64,000 nt of DNA from Mycteria americana. Its lineage: Eukaryota; Chordata; Aves; Ciconiiformes; Ciconiidae. Location: assembly GCF_035582795.1 (NCBI RefSeq), contig NC_134367.1, positions 53,165,562-53,229,561 of the forward strand. Direction: 5' to 3'. How positions within the stretch are numbered: position 1 is the first letter of the stretch; each line of letters starts with the position of its first letter. Shown here piece after piece: positions 1 to 14,867 of the stretch. Below the pieces are notes generated by a model. The model saw nothing but the letters and a program-made list of their open reading frames with translations. It was not told the DNA's origin and did not search any database. Position numbers and translations under genes: made by a program.

Positions 1-580
1 GCACTAAAATACTTTATTATAAATAAGTATTATAACCAGTAGCTTCTCATGTGAAATATTTATGCTCCTTAAAGGGATAAAAACCCCAAAGTTATTAAAC
101 TTGTCTAAAAATCAAACTTCAGCTCTCACTCAGCAACCACATATCATAATTCAAAACAAATTAAAGTATGTAGTATCAGGTGACGTGCTCTGAGTTATAA
201 GAAAACTTCTACCTTGAAATTTCATTTAATTTTAATTAAAAAAAATATATTCACCAAGCAGCTCTTCTGTGTCCTGTACTCTCAATAAATTACCTTCATT
301 AGTTTTATTACAGTTAGAATGAATATTGTTGTTCACCAGGCCAGAAAGAGCCAGTATGCTTATACTTCATGGCACATAGCTAAAGAACAATAATGCTGCA
401 ATAAAGCAAACAGTAGAAGAATAAAACCATAAAAATGCATCAATAACAATACCAAAAACATGTGTGAAAGCATGCAAGAATTCCTATTTTATGATAGAAC
501 TCAAAAACAGTCAAATAGAACACAAGATACCTTGTATATTAAAAAACATAATAACATTTCTAACTATGTACATTTTTTTA

Positions 581-602
581 ATATATATATATATATATAT
601 AT
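581..602. repeat. (TA)n microsatellite
   Basis: Eleven uninterrupted AT dinucleotides follow a short T run. This is a simple repeat inside the REV3L intron and is likely polymorphic in length. Confidence 0.9.
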
Positions 603-710
603 GGTAGTTACAGCATGTGGGTGTGTTTGTTCAAATACAGAGCACTCCAGTTGAAATGTCTGCATTCTAAAATTTCACTTACAGGACTAGAAGAGCACTG
701 TCAAACTACA

Positions 711-748
711 TTTTTTTTTCCTTTTCTTTTCTTTTCTTTTCCTCTTTT
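711..748. repeat. T/C-rich (TTTTC)n simple repeat
   Basis: A T run is followed by several CTTTT units and then a CCTCTTTTC tail. It is a low-complexity pyrimidine tract on the plus strand, or purine on the minus strand. No function is indicated. Confidence 0.85.
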
Positions 749-1940
749 CACTTGTATTGAAGTATTCCTAGTTTAAAATTCTTTGGTACTCCCTGCAGTC
801 ACCAAAACTGACAAATGTAAATCTGCTGAAGGGGTACTCTGCATGCTAAGTGAGCTGTTAAATGCAAACAATCAAATGTAACTTAATCTGAACTATGCAA
901 ATTTTACTAAGTGTTGGCTGTTTGCCTTTGTTCCATGATTGAAGATTTAATCACTTACTGACTTAATAGTATGTCTCTCCTCAAACTCAGATAGTTCTTA
1001 GAAGTCTGTAATGCTTGAGTGCAGCAGCTGCAGTAGTGAGCAACTAGAGTGCATCTCTGTTAACTGTACTGAATTTCTCCCTTAATTTCACCTGGTTAAA
1101 ATCATGGTCCTTTATCCAAATAGTTAACTGTCACCCCTATATTTTTAGGGAGTCACAAATTATATGGCAGCGCTATTCATTAATCACATTTCTGAAAAGA
1201 CTGATTAATGTAAACTAAAATATAATCAACCCAGCCCTGAGCCTTAAATCACCGAAATAAGTGGTGCGCAGTACCATTTGACTCTCACAAAATGCATACC
1301 AAAAAACCCTCAGCTACTAACTACCACAAAACTATTAAAACTTTTTGATAGGGTCATATTAGGAGGACACAGCCATAAACCCAAATTGTTTCAATTTAAG
1401 TAACTTTCAAAAAAACCCTTTCCTTTTAAAGTAAACCTTTTAAGGATTAAGTTTGAAAGTGCAACAACCTATACTGAGGGTTTATGTTTGCTGTAAGCCA
1501 TTAACATCATTTCAATTAAACTCTTTTAAAAGTTAAGGAAACTATGTCCAACACAAACATTTTAAAAGAAAATCAAACCATGGAAATGGAAAAGTAAAGT
1601 GGCCTAGAATTACAGAGTTTTTCTAAATCCAGCTTGTGACAGAGACCATCTCTCTCAAGCAGGTGCAGAACAAGTATCTTCACTTCAGTTTTGTCAAATA
1701 GATCAATGATATTCATTGAAAACTGAGAAAGAGCTGAAAACTTGGTTTTAGTTTCAATTCCATTAATAAATACTACGTAGAAATGACTTAAGTACTCTTC
1801 CTTTTAATTGAAGACAACAGAATGAGTTAAAATATTTCAACAAAACAAAGAACAAAATAATCTGAAATACAAACTAGTTGGATAACCCTATTTTAATGCA
1901 GGTATATTAAATGCAATTCTTCTGTCGCCTAACAGATTGA

Positions 1941-2045
1941 CAGAACAGTTAAGGTTGGAAGGAACCTCTGGAGACCATCTAGTCCAACCTCCCTGCTCAA
2001 AGCAGGGTCACCTAAAGCAGGTTGCCTATGACCTCGTCTAGTATT
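1941..2045 (-). mobile_element. CR1 LINE fragment, 3' end, minus orientation
   Basis: The segment shows the sequence seen at the 3' end of avian CR1 elements read in reverse: a GGTTGGAAGGAACC-like start, then CATCTAGTCCAACC, then CCTGCTCAAAGCAGGG, then a degraded tail. It is about 100 bp long and 5'-truncated, as most genomic CR1 copies are. It has no coding potential. It lies in the presumed REV3L intron. Confidence 0.85.
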
Positions 2046-5000
2046 TTAGTAGGGGCTTTTCTGTTTGACTTCAGTTTCTACACAAATGTATTTTGACAAA
2101 TGTTTAAGCCGTCCAATCGCAGTTAACCTTAAGCCCAACAACAAAGAGAAACAAAAGAAAAAGCAATGAAGATAGTTTTCTTTAAGGAAATAAATATACA
2201 CGTTAATTGGTGAAGTTTAATGATGCCCTATGACTGAAGCATCCTGAATTGACAGTAATTATATCAGTAAGTCTAAAGTTTTACAATACTTATTTCAGAA
2301 AAGTGATTCCAAATCTAAGAGTTTGCTGCTGTTTAGTTTAATATCCACGTACGTATGTTCTTTTACTCATTTTATTGACTCTATCAGCTCTGCATTTTTC
2401 AGAATGCAAATAAGATGCATATAAATATGGTACTACTTTCTAAAGCTCAATGAATAGTGAAACAGTAAAGTACTCTGACATTTTAGAACATCACTATTGG
2501 CACTCTAATTGGCATGGTTTTAAGAATGGGTTAGTTCATACCTCAGAGCTATTGTTTCAAGCTCTTTGACAGCTCAAGCAGACAGCATTTTATTGGATTG
2601 ACTTGGTTTTGGTGTTGAATGTTTCCTTGCAACTACAACTACAGAACCAGTTCTCATTTGAAAACAAAGTTAAGATAACAAATCAAAAAACACAGGTCTA
2701 CCTGTGCTCCCCAGATGCTTTCTTTTATGTCCCCTGGGATTGCTGCTATTATTCTAAGTTTGGCTTTACACAAAATCCTGCTTAAAATTGAAGATGGCAA
2801 GGAATAGCATATATCATACAAACCTGCATACAAAGTTCCACTAACAGAACTTTACTGATTCAGGTTTTGAAAATTTATGTCTACTGATTACCATGTTTAG
2901 AAAAAGGAATCAAATATCTATACAAGTTTAATATAAATATTTCAAATCTTACAGTATTAAGCCTTTGAGTTAAATGGATCATCAAAAGCGAAAGGAATAC
3001 TTAAAAAATGCAAGAGAACTTGCATTTCCAATGCACTGAGAAAATAATCATCATCATCATCTAGCTGGATCAAAGTAAGTCCTCACTTCTTACCTGTAAT
3101 CTGTTCAAAAGCTACGTATTTTAGTAATAGGATGGAGGACATCCCACATTTAAGACACCCATAGGACTTCATTAAGCTCCTCACTACAACCTGATAACTG
3201 AAATAGCAACATCCAAACAAAATACAAACATCTCACTGCATTAATCAAAGGTCCACGTGGACTAAGGGGTTTTCGTACAAAAGCAGGGCTAGTACAGATC
3301 TGAAAGAACCAAAACAACAAAAAGCACATTGGAGAGTTTTAGGACTAAATATTAGCTAAAACAGGGAGCAGTGGGGAGGGGATAAAATGAAAAAAAGATA
3401 ATACTTTTAACTCCCAGGATACTGTACACTTTGTAAGTAAACAGGATGAAGTCTCCTTATCACAGTAACATGTAAAACTTGGGGATAACACTACAGATTA
3501 GCTCTGAGAGGTATTTTTTTATGCCTTTTGAATATAACTTTTGATGAACTATTACAAAGTAAACATTTGAAATGAGTTTATTCCACACTAGTTGGTTTTC
3601 TGTAGTGGCTTTACTGGTTTTTACCCAAGGGCTTACAGAAACAAGCATTTATTAGGTCTTTTTTTCAGCTGATGGCAGAATACACATATGGTAATCTTCC
3701 CAAACCATTGTTTTCCCATGCTACAACTACTGAAACAGTAGAAGCTAGCCCTAAAAGAAAACAAAGAGGACTAGAAGCTACTGAACATATTTTTCTTTTC
3801 ACTGTCAGAGAAGTGATTGTCTCCATCTCTTTGAAAACAGCTTTTGTTTTATTCACATGTGTGTTTAGATACCCTTGCAGCTGGTTACCCCATGGAGAAC
3901 TCAAAGATTAGCAACTGAATATGAAGACTGAGGTTAACCTTGTAAAACACCATTCGGTGATCCTGCATCTTCAATATTGGGGTTTTTTTCATCCATGTAC
4001 CTCTAGTGGTATATTCTACTTTTCATGCTGAGATCCTCTAAGAGCTTTTACCAGCACATTATGTCAGCTTACACGCCCTTCGAGAACAACTGCAGCAAGA
4101 GGACTGCAGGCCCTCAAATAATTTTACCTGCATTGTCATGGCAAGCTTGAGTAAGAAATGTGCTTGAATTCCAATCTATGACTTTCCCTAAACTCAGTAA
4201 ACTTAACCAAATCTGAAAGCACACGCAGGTTGCTAATGTAAATGGTGTGATACACTTTTGGGCAAGAACCAAAAGCACTACTGCTAATTGCCTAGTGAAG
4301 ACACACCTTAAAAGAGCACTCAGAGTCTTCCTCAGAAGCAATTATTTACATTTGCAAGAGCTGAAAAGAAAGGCTGTCTTTCTGAAGCCATGCAACAACT
4401 TCAAGCTCATCGACCAGTGTCAGGAGACAGATGAAGTTTACACAAGTTCAGAAGTACACTGACAAATCATATCACAAATTTTTTTCGTCCCTGAGGTCTG
4501 TTGCACAGTTACTGCTGCAGTTAACTCACAGTCCATAAAGATTACCAATTAGTTAAAAAAAAAAGATTCTCAGGATGTACCCAGTTTTGTAAAGCAATAA
4601 GAGTATACTTAACTAGAGGCCCCAGTTCAAGTCTAGAAAAATCTCTGAGAACACAAATATTCCCGTTCTCATGTTTCAGGTTTGGAAGTATTTGCATTTT
4701 ATTCCAGTACTAATGGTATCATTTTTATTCTGGACAATGAAATCTGTTTTGCTGTCCCAACTCCTGGTCCTTCCAAGAGAAAGGTTTAATTCAATCCTTT
4801 GAACAATAATGATGAGATTATTAACAATGAGTTTAAGAAACAACTGACACACTTGAACTTGTTCAGGCATCCAGAACAAAAGAACCTGGAAGTATTGATA
4901 GCAAAGTTCAGGACAATGAAGAAAAGGATATATTTTTTATTCATAATTAGACCAAAAGGTGAAAATATGACAATGTAGATTCAAATTATTTAGATCAGAT

Positions 5001-8000
5001 TACCAGTGCAGCACTGTGCCAATTTATAAATGACTTTTCTTCTACTTTATTTTATATTTTTAGAGATAGTAGAAGCATTTTCCAAAGCCTCACAGGAAAT
5101 TGATGGAAAAAAACAAAATCTGAACTCTAACATCCTAACCGTCAGGCTGCTCTTCAATGCTTACTCTTCCAGCGGACATTCAAACACTTGGACAACTGGA
5201 GGAAACAGACCATAATCAGCAATAAAAATCCATGCTTAGAAAGTATTTTGCATGGTTAAGACCAACACTTAACTCATTATTTCAATCCTAGTCAACTAAC
5301 TTGAATATATCAAAAGTAAAATAAATACAAAGTGCATCGATAGCAAAGCATAGCCCAACAGGAGCTTCTCACACAGGTGACTGCTACATCATAGTATTAA
5401 CAGTGATGGCTGTAGACTGGGAAAACAACCTGAAAACCTCTTATTGAGAGAAAGTAATAGTAAGTCTTGTGCAACTCTAAAGAGAACTTGACTGTTAAAA
5501 CGTCTGGCACTCTAGCCCTTTAAGAAACAAAGAATTCTTTTATTTCTAGGAAAAGCAGAAAAGAATTGCCATCAAAACCACCAAAAGACCTTGAGATCTA
5601 AAAGCACAGGTAAGGCGTAAGAATCATTTTAACCCTATGCCTGTAGAAAAATTGCTCCTCTGCCTCTACTGTTGCTATTCATAGATCTCTAAGCAGCTAC
5701 TAGTCCAGACCAGATGACTGTAACAAATTCAAACACTTCTGGCAGAGGCATGTTTATTATTTTCCAATATGACTGTCTGCCAAGTTTCCCTGTCCAGGAT
5801 TTTTTTTTTTTTTTTTAAAGAAAGGAACTGTGTGAGCCAAACTATGTCAGGGACTATCCTTCAAACAATTCTTTCAGAAAGTGGAAGTGCTCTAGCACGT
5901 ATGCAGACTTGTATTTGAATATGGTTCAAAAACATTAGAAGACACAGCACAGTCAAAACTTTAATCTTCAGAAACAAAATGCTATGCTGTGAGTTTTTGA
6001 AATCATTTATCAGTACAGAATACTCAAAATCTTTCTTAACACTTGATGAAAACTTTTCAATACATATTCTATGTCTGTTTCTGGTCTATTGCTCATTAGT
6101 TTAGCTACATATCTGCACTCAATATTATGGCATAAACGCACATATCTTGTGAGGAATTCTTAGAAGCACTGGTGCATATCATTACCTTAAATGATGGTCT
6201 TGTGATTAAGACACCTAAAGGCAAGGAAACAATGAATCCCACTTCAAACCCCTCATGACCTTGTACAAGTCATTCAATCCCTCAGTCTTGATTCTAAATC
6301 TATAATACCAAATTAAGAATTACTTAAGTATTTTAAAGCACAAAATCATTCGCTAACTGCATACATGGCATTCAGACAGAAACACAGTCATGCAGTCTAT
6401 ATATGTGATAAACACTCAAAAAAGAAAATCTTTGCAGGAGTAGAATTAAAAGAGAAGTCAAATGTCTTTGCAAAGGTTCTGCACATGATTCTCAGCTTTC
6501 AATCTGAACATAATCTTGAAAGGCCAACTTGAATGAATTATTCACTTGCAACAGTTTAATCCAATTTAAAATAACTCTAATTAGTAAAAGTACAAAGTAA
6601 TGACCAAACAACAGAGATATTGTGTAAAAGGGCAGTAGTTTGACATGGCAAGTCTTTTGATTTATCTTGCTATTATCACGTTTTCAGGTCTTGATGTATA
6701 AAATTCTGTTTAGGACATGAACTGGAGAGTTGTGGGGGAGACAAAACCTTAAGTTATGGCTGCATGAAAAATAGCAATCACTTAAAAATTATAATCATAA
6801 AGAACTAAAAACTTAACCTCATACACAAATCACAAATGAGGCTGTGGATTCTGTTTATTCTCTCCTACAAATAACTAACTACTCTTGACAATTATGCATT
6901 AGAAAAAACACAGGACTCCAATTATTGTTTTTTAAATAAAAACATTTGTAGCACATTTCTATTAAAAAAATGACTGTAAGGGTGGAACTCCTCGAGGTAG
7001 CCAGAAATACACTGATTTTATAGGAATTGTGAATATTACATACTTTTGAAAAATCAAGTCTTGATGTTATGGAACCACATTAGCCAGATCATCTACTGAC
7101 AACCTTCCTTGCACCCAACTGAAGAATTGTTCCTTGAAATTTTAATAATGTCTCAAATATTAAGAAACTGTCCTAAAACAAAGAAAGATCTAATACACAA
7201 TTTCCTGTAACAATGGCAAGTTAACAAAAATCTTTAAATGTGACGTTTTTGACACATTAATCCTGTTATTGTGACTGCTACTGTTCCATAGCTAGGGATC
7301 AAGATCTCTGTTAACAGACAACTACGGAACATAAATATTTGTCTCCCCACTGGAAAAAGTGAAATCCATTTCTAAATAAATATTAATTATAATAATCATC
7401 TACTGCATTTCTCACTTTTTTCACCTTTCACTTAATGGAAATTATGAGTTTTAATTGCATCCACAATTCCTTTTGTATCAGTTTATTTCTCACTTTTGGA
7501 AAAGACTGCTCCATTTTCATCACATTCTTTACTAACAGTAGAAAATGTCTGATTTTTTTTTTTAAACCGATTTCTTAACTGCTTGAGCAAATTCTAATAC
7601 AAAACTACAACAATTCCAACCATTACAAACCCTCTTTGGAGTAAAGCCTTTTGTACATGATTGGGCCTATGTAGAAATACCACTAAGCCTCATGAGAGGT
7701 GATTTTTAGAAGCCTTTTTAAAGCTAAATAGTTCAACATACAGCTTGGCAATGAGAGACAATGATGTCCAGTTGCAGCTGAGCTTATTTTAAAATGTGAC
7801 CAAAGTTCCTGAATGGAAAAAGAGTTCTTGACCTCACTATGCAACTACAAAAACAGTCAAGAAAGCAACAATTTTCACTATACGTGACCTATGCTTCATG
7901 AATTCAGAGCTAAACTTCAACTAACTCACAAAAGGAGAAACTACCTCAGATCAGATTTACTTCTGAGTTAGGGGATGAGTGTACACAGAAGCTATTTGCC

Positions 8001-11000
8001 AGAAAAACAACACTTCATGCAGTTGGCGCCTTATCCTTTTACATGGCTAGCCTCCAATATCAACTTGGAGATTTCCTTGTTCTAAATGCTGGCAGCTACT
8101 AGAACACAGGTTGATGAAAAAACACTTTTCTCCTTGTAAAATATGTAATGTCATGGTGATGAACTCTATTGGTCAACTAAAAACTAATCAAAAATAGAAA
8201 AAACCCAACCCAACAGGTTAAAAAGACTGCTTCCTTACATACAAAAAACTCCTATTCTTTCCTTTCAATTCCGATCCTAGTTTGCAAACAATAATATCAG
8301 AGAATATAAAGTTTCTTTATATGATGTATTAATAATCACAATACATTAAACACTCAAATTAGAGACTGCTTAAAACGCTGTGCTTTGGAAAAAACAATCA
8401 CTGTAATCACATGCTGTAAAACAGCTGCTGTACTTTGAAATATGTAATCTTGTTTTCTTTCTTAAAGTGATTTTTTAAGACATTACATAGAACTACATTT
8501 AGTTCTCACATTTCTTTTAAAATGGAGAAAATACAAGCACTACAAGGAAGAAAGAGAAACTGTACTTTTACAAATAATTGATTAGTATTCTAACAGTAAT
8601 CACAACTAGGATTTAATGGTTTATTCCTTAGCTGGAACACTGGAAAGAATTTGTAGAGTTACAATTAAGGTCCAGTTCACTACCACTACCACTATGACAA
8701 CCACATCGTGCCATCCTTTTCCCTAGCACTGTAAATTTCATAGAAAAATCTACCCAAGAAGTAACAAAGCAACACTGAGAGATTTTGGCTGGCACCAGTG
8801 ACAATAACCTATTTTTAAGAATATTTCGAAAACCGACACCAAAAAAAAAAAAAGAACTGGCAACACTTTTATAGAAGTTTACTAGAAGTCATTCCCTTTT
8901 TATAGATGACACTATCACCCTTAATCACAAGTTTCATCTTTAAACCGATTTTTAAACAATAGTTTCCCAAACATTTTAATTTTCCCTAACAAACCCACAC
9001 CAACAAATGAAACGTACACTTCAAAGTATAATCACAAGAGACTGCACTCATACCTAATCACTCTGGTATCGACACAGCCAAAGATTTAGTGGATAGCTCT
9101 CCCTATCACATATTCCTTCTCTCCTCTCCTAAAAACTATAAGATGATAAAGGACAGCAATACAACAGTTGCAGAATTTTCCAATTATTACTTAATTGCAA
9201 AAAAAGGTGAAAAATTACAGTTATATTCAATTTTAACATCCAAAATGTTGTTGAAAACTGTATCATAAGATTTGTAGCAGCTATACTAGGTTCTATTCTG
9301 TCAAAAAGACTATGGTTCTGGGTATGCATTTAAATATACAATTTATAGATATTGAAGAGCCAGGCTTATATTCAGAACAGCAGAGTACACCTAACTCCAT
9401 CATGCCTAGTTACATGAAGGAATGGCTGGTATCTGTAACAGATCACTACATATTTGAAGAAATTAAGAAACCATTTTAATAATGTTTAGAAGGAAAAAAG
9501 TTAAGACTCCTTCATGAATGCAGATGGAATGGACTTCTAATTCCCCAAATTTTATTTTTTCCTCTTTTTCTCTTCATATATGTCTCTTCCTGTAATCCTC
9601 ACATGAGTATATTACCTCTAGCAATAGTGGTATCCTGTTTATGGTTTTGATGAACTGAAATAGCAGAATTCTTCTGCAGAGCTTCAGTATGTGCAATATT
9701 TCAGAACACACAACGGGTAGAAAATCATCTACCCTTCTTTAGTTACCCATTACAGCATCAATGAGCAGCTCACAAAATACTCTGAAACAGTAAGTTATTT
9801 TCAGCTCTAGAACAGTTGAAACCTCAATGATACTGTACTAACAAAGAACCCAACTATTTGAGGACAACAGACTGAGTCTACCTCCATTAAAAAAAAAAAA
9901 AACACAACAAAAAAACCAAACCAAAACAAACCCTCCCCAAAGCCTCCTCACCTCAGCAAATATATTGCATCAGTCTTTCCCCTCCTCTTCCCTCTTCCCT
10001 GCAATTCTAAGTGACTTCCTAGTGTAAAACCACTAACAAATAGCCACACTGTGCATTTGTCCAAACACAAGCCAAATAAAATCAATGGCTTCAGAAAGCA
10101 ACATTTATGCAAAGTGATGGTTACTGCACCAAACTCTTGGACTAAAGCTCCCATTCAATACTGCATACCATAAAACATTTAAAGTCATTAACTAAATATA
10201 GAAGGAAAAAAAAAATGCAACCTACTGAATTTGAAAAGTCATCAATCTATCTTAGAGGCATGTGCAGAGATTCAACTGTATGATCAAGCTTTAAGTTTCA
10301 ACTGACAGCTGCTGCAGAGCAGCTGTAAAAACAGCCAAAGTTTTGTACTACTCAGTTTTAAACGTTACTTCTGCTTGTCCTGACCCTTGTATACCAAATT
10401 ATATATCTTCAGATAATAAAAGCATTACACTGCAATTTTAGTCACCAGGTTTTCTCCTAAACCAACTTCTTACTAAAGGTTCTCTAGCCAGCTCCGCTCT
10501 GATCTACTGTTATTTTTCCATCAGCATTTTATCCTATTGTCAAATGCATAAGCTTCAGACTCTCACCATCAATGTTCAGCTATCAAAACACCAAGTCCCT
10601 GGTCATGAGGATACTACAAGTAAAAAATGCAATCACTCATACTTTAAAAACAGTAGAGTTCAAAAATTCAATGAAATTAAATGGTTTACTGTGAGTCAGA
10701 TGGCTACAGAACCCAAATTATTAATAAAATAAAAAAACTGTATTGCTAGTGGTTTCCATAAGAGAATGACATTCTGAAAAAGCCAAAGGCTACTTGGAAA
10801 GAGTAAGATGTTGCTAAGGTTTTCTTTCAACAAATCAAACTTACACAAAACAAGTAAGATTTTTATGGAAGCAACTGAAGAATATGACATACGAACAGGC
10901 TACAGCAAGCCCATTTACACTACAGAAGAGATGATCAGTTGAAGAAGTTACTTGTTTCTCACTGTGTTTGGGTTTTGTTCTGTTTTTTAAATCTGCCACA

Positions 11001-12624
11001 TATGTACTTACATTATACAGGCCCACCTATCTTTGCCAGCAAAATAGGTATTTTTTGGGGCATGCATCATGCTGCAGAGTCAGGCTTGAAGTCTGGCTGG
11101 TTTTCATTTATTTCTACTGATACACTGGGAAGATGAACACCAGATATTTAGAATTCGTTTTATTTACATTTTCACAATCCTTAACCTGAAAATAATAATA
11201 CAAGTTTTCATGAAAGCAGGCAACACAAAACATGCTCACAAACTGCACAGTGCTCGTGAGAGTATTGTAGTTCTCCGCTATGTTCTACACCTCTTGGACA
11301 GTTCTCAGTTGGGGGGACTTTGTTTTCTTTCTCTCTTCTCCCACTGCACAGAGCAATAAACTTCATGTAACACCTCATCTACTTCCAGCCACAAGTCTGG
11401 AGATAAGAAATTCCAGGGGATGAATCAGCCCCATGAGCCAAAGCAAGTGAAACCAAAAGGGAGCTGCCTTAGATAACTGGTCCCTGTTGTTGCAACTCCA
11501 ACGTCAATATTTTCTGCAGTCCTGGCTCTCAGCACTCTCCTTCCTCCAATCCCCCCTCCCCAGCTCACCTCACATGCTCCACATATTCCTTTCCGTTCCC
11601 AGCCTTCCTTTCAACACATCCTCCCCTCCTCCTGTTTTTCCATTCAGGCTATCCCTCCTACAAAATTCCACTTCAAAATAATGACTAACAATATTGCCAT
11701 GCCATCTGTTTTCATAACATATCACTCTTTCTACACCTTTTAATGCTCCGTTTATACAGAACATAATTTTTTTTGAGTGAGGACTATCCACCATTATCTG
11801 CACACTGCCTAAAACAACTGGTTTCTGTTCTTAAGCCTTTCATCTTTAATATAGCAGTGGTTAAAAATATTTATTTCCTTGATTAGGTTTCCAACTGCTG
11901 GCATAAGAACACAAGCTCACCAAAACCTGACATGCTGGCACAGTCTGTAAATGCTTAGCAGAAGTTCATTCTGTTCTTCCCATCCATCCTAAGGTGGGGA
12001 GTTTTGTTGGTGGGTTTTCTGGGTTTTTTTAATGCATTAGGCTCAAAACAGGAATCTAGACTGTAAAGATACTAAATTCATCTCTGCATGGGAACTGCAA
12101 GTTTACAAATGTACACGTGAATGCATGAATTCTTAAGAACCATACATAAAAAATATAATAAAGAATGAGCTGAATTACCATGGCAAGTTAAAGTACTTTA
12201 TGCATAACATATGCCACTTTTCTGAAGTAAGGAAAACATGGGACAACTTAAAACTCTATTTCTGATACAGAACACCTTTTTAGTCAAATGATGACTTATA
12301 TTCAGTTATTTTACATCACTCCTATGTCTTCTGTTCAGGTAAAACATACCATCAAAAAACCAAAAAAACCTCAGACCCAGGATTTATTGCTTTTATACCA
12401 TAGCCGAGATATCTACACAGTTGTTTTATAAATGCTACAAAACAAACCTTGCTGTAATCAGAAGTGAAATGTGTATACTTTCACCTCGGAGGATGGCAAT
12501 TTTAAAAAAAGGAAGATGTAACAGCAAAACATACACTGGAGAGCTCTAAAACAGATTTGACTGTTATGCAGCAGGGAGAGAAATGAAACTAAAGTGAGAA
12601 GAAGCAGCCTTGCAATAATGGAAC

Positions 12625-13572
12625 ACGGAGGCCAGTCATTTGTGGTGTACTCTAGAGGTCAATACTGAGGCCAATATTGTTTAACATCTTCATTAATGAC
12701 CTGGACATTGAACAGGTGCACCCTCAGCAAGTTTGCAGATGATAAGATTTGGAGGAGTGCCTTATACACCAGAGGGTTGTGCTGACATTCAGCAGGACCT
12801 TGACAGGCTGGAGAAATGGGCAGAGAGAAGCCTCATGAATCCCCACAAGGGGAAATGCAAAGTCCTCACCTGGGAAGGAATAACTCCATACATCACTATG
12901 GACTGGAGGCAGACTGTCTGGAAAGCAGCTTTGCAGAAAAGGACGCGGGGGTCCTGGATGAACACAAGCCAGCAATGTGCCTCAGCTACAAAGATGGCCA
13001 ACAGTGTCCTGAGCTGCATTAGGAAGAACCACCAGCAGGTCGAGGGGCGTGACCCTTCCCCTCTACTCAGCACCAGTGAGATGCATCTGGAGCTGCGTCC
13101 AGACCTGGGTTCCCCAGTACAGGACAGACACGGACACCCTGGAGCCAGGCCATGGAGATGATTAAGGCCGCATGAGCCAGGATTTTCTAGCCTCAAGAAG
13201 AGAAGGATTGGGGGCGGGGGGGAAGGATCTTATCAGTGTGTATAAATACCTGATAGGAAGCAGTAAAGAAGAGTGAGTCTGACTCTCCTCAGTGGTGTCC
13301 AGTGAATGGACAAGAGGCAATGGGCACAAATTGAAACACAAGAAACTTAAAAAAAAAAAAGTTTTGTGTGGGTTTGTTTTTTTCTTTTTTTTTTTTTTTC
13401 CTTCTGTCGTTTGTTTTGTTTTACTGTGAGGGTGGTCAAACACTGGAACTTACCCAGACAGGTCATGGCATTTCCATCCTTGGAGCTGATCTAGGTGACC
13501 CTGCTTTGAGCAGGGCGCTTGGACTAACCAGATGATCTCTAGAGGTCTCATCCAACTTCAACATTAATCTGA
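12625..13572 (+). mobile_element. CR1 LINE, 3' portion with reverse-transcriptase remnant
   Basis: This is a copy of roughly 950 bp of the 3' part of a CR1 retrotransposon, sense on the plus strand. It starts within the reverse-transcriptase region, where an LFNIFINDLDI-like segment is readable. A +/- frameshift leads into an SKFADDKIW segment at about 12,726-12,752, whose FADD (12,732-12,743) is the catalytic motif C of reverse transcriptases. A DIQQDLDRLEKWAERS-like stretch follows, then the post-RT region and the CR1 3' UTR, ending near the GATCTCTAGAGGTC-type terminus. Frameshifts and stops make it inactive. A T-rich tract of about 80 bp (13,345-13,425) expands what is a short A/T tract in related copies. 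The 142-codon open frame at 12,733-13,161 is part of this element and not a host gene. Confidence 0.9.
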
Positions 13573-14720
13573 GGGTAAAAACACGCTTCTATTGTAGGAA
13601 ATAGACAAACAGATAATACTCACAGCAGAGCTAGGTTGTTTTTACTGCTACTATCAGTAAAAGTCTAACAGTAAAGATGGTTAAGCCTCAGTTCTAAAAA
13701 GCTAATTCAAACAGCTCAAGAATTAAAATACTTGGTATCAAGTATTTATAAAAATAGATTCATTTTACCTCGATGTAAGAAACTGCCTGTAATCTCTTCT
13801 GATTTCCTACAGACAGTAAAATAGGTTTCACTGCTTACAAACGTGAATGCCCCAAAACCATTTGCTTAATGGTCAATGGATAAAAACATACGAGAACATG
13901 AAGGAAGATTCATCTGCAATGAAAGTCTTTTGTAACATTTTAGCAAGGTTAAATAGGTAACTTTTTAAAAGGAAATATAAAAGCTGCTATATTGAGAGCT
14001 CCAGAAAATAACCTCCTCTTCTGGATAGTAAATATAACAGGGGTGGCAGCAATAAAAATTTGTTCATTACTGATCTGAAGGCAGTACCTGCAGAAGTGAA
14101 GGCTGAATCAGTTTCCAATTCCCACTGCTTAATAAGATTTGTGCTATACAGAAACCCACCTAGGTAGTTTCAAATACAAAATGAAAGACTCATTATACAT
14201 CTCATTATACAAAACTCAGAAAACTTGTATTGTAAACCTCCCCTGAGGAGTAATGCCAAGTATTATGGATTAGGTGCAGCATTCCACAGCCCTTTCAATA
14301 TTCGCACTGAGTACCGCATGTAGATGTTGCGCCTAAAATAGGACATACAGCCTTGCTGTAGTAAACACTGGTTTAGTCAGCAAACAGTACAGAGGCACAA
14401 CTTGAATGTAAATAAGCAGTGGCTGCTCCTACTTTCTCTATAAATTTTAGGAAAAGAACCTGTCACTGAGGGACAAAGCCAACCTAGCAACGGTCTCTGT
14501 AGTGAATATTCTTTCTTTTCTTCTTCTTTCCAAATCTAAATCAGTTTTCACTAACGCCACCAAAACCTTCCAGTAACTTTTACAGCTGCAGGGTAATCAA
14601 CTTAAAGACAGCTACCTGGCAACCCTTCCACACCATTCGGATGCAACTGTGTTTACCTGCACACACGAACAGGCTGTACAGAGCACCTGGATACACACTG
14701 CTGACAAGAGTAATCTCAGT
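13573..14720. other. Intronic gap without recognised feature
   Basis: AT-rich sequence between two CR1 fragments. I see no splice-bounded open frame, no tandem repeat and no known element. Confidence 0.5.
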
Positions 14721-14867
14721 AATCACAGAATGGTTGAGGTTGGCAGGTACCTCTGGAGGTCATCTGGTCCAACCACCCTGCTCAAGCAGGGCCACCTAGA
14801 GACAGTTGCCCAGGACCATGTCGAGACAGCTTTTGAGTATCTCCAACGACAATGACTCCACAACCTA
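14721..14867 (-). mobile_element. CR1 LINE fragment, 3' end, minus orientation
   Basis: It begins with AATCACAGAATGGTTGAGG, the reversed 3' end of CR1. It continues through CATCTGGTCCAACC and CTCAAGCAGGGCCACC to a degraded portion around the CTCCAACGACAATGACTCC segment. It is about 147 bp, 5'-truncated and non-coding, and better preserved than the copy near 2 kb. Confidence 0.9.

Noticed and set aside
12733-13196. Open frames of 142 and 135 codons on opposite strands
   Set aside because: They lie within the CR1 LINE copy and are reverse-transcriptase/3' remnant and its antisense, not host genes.
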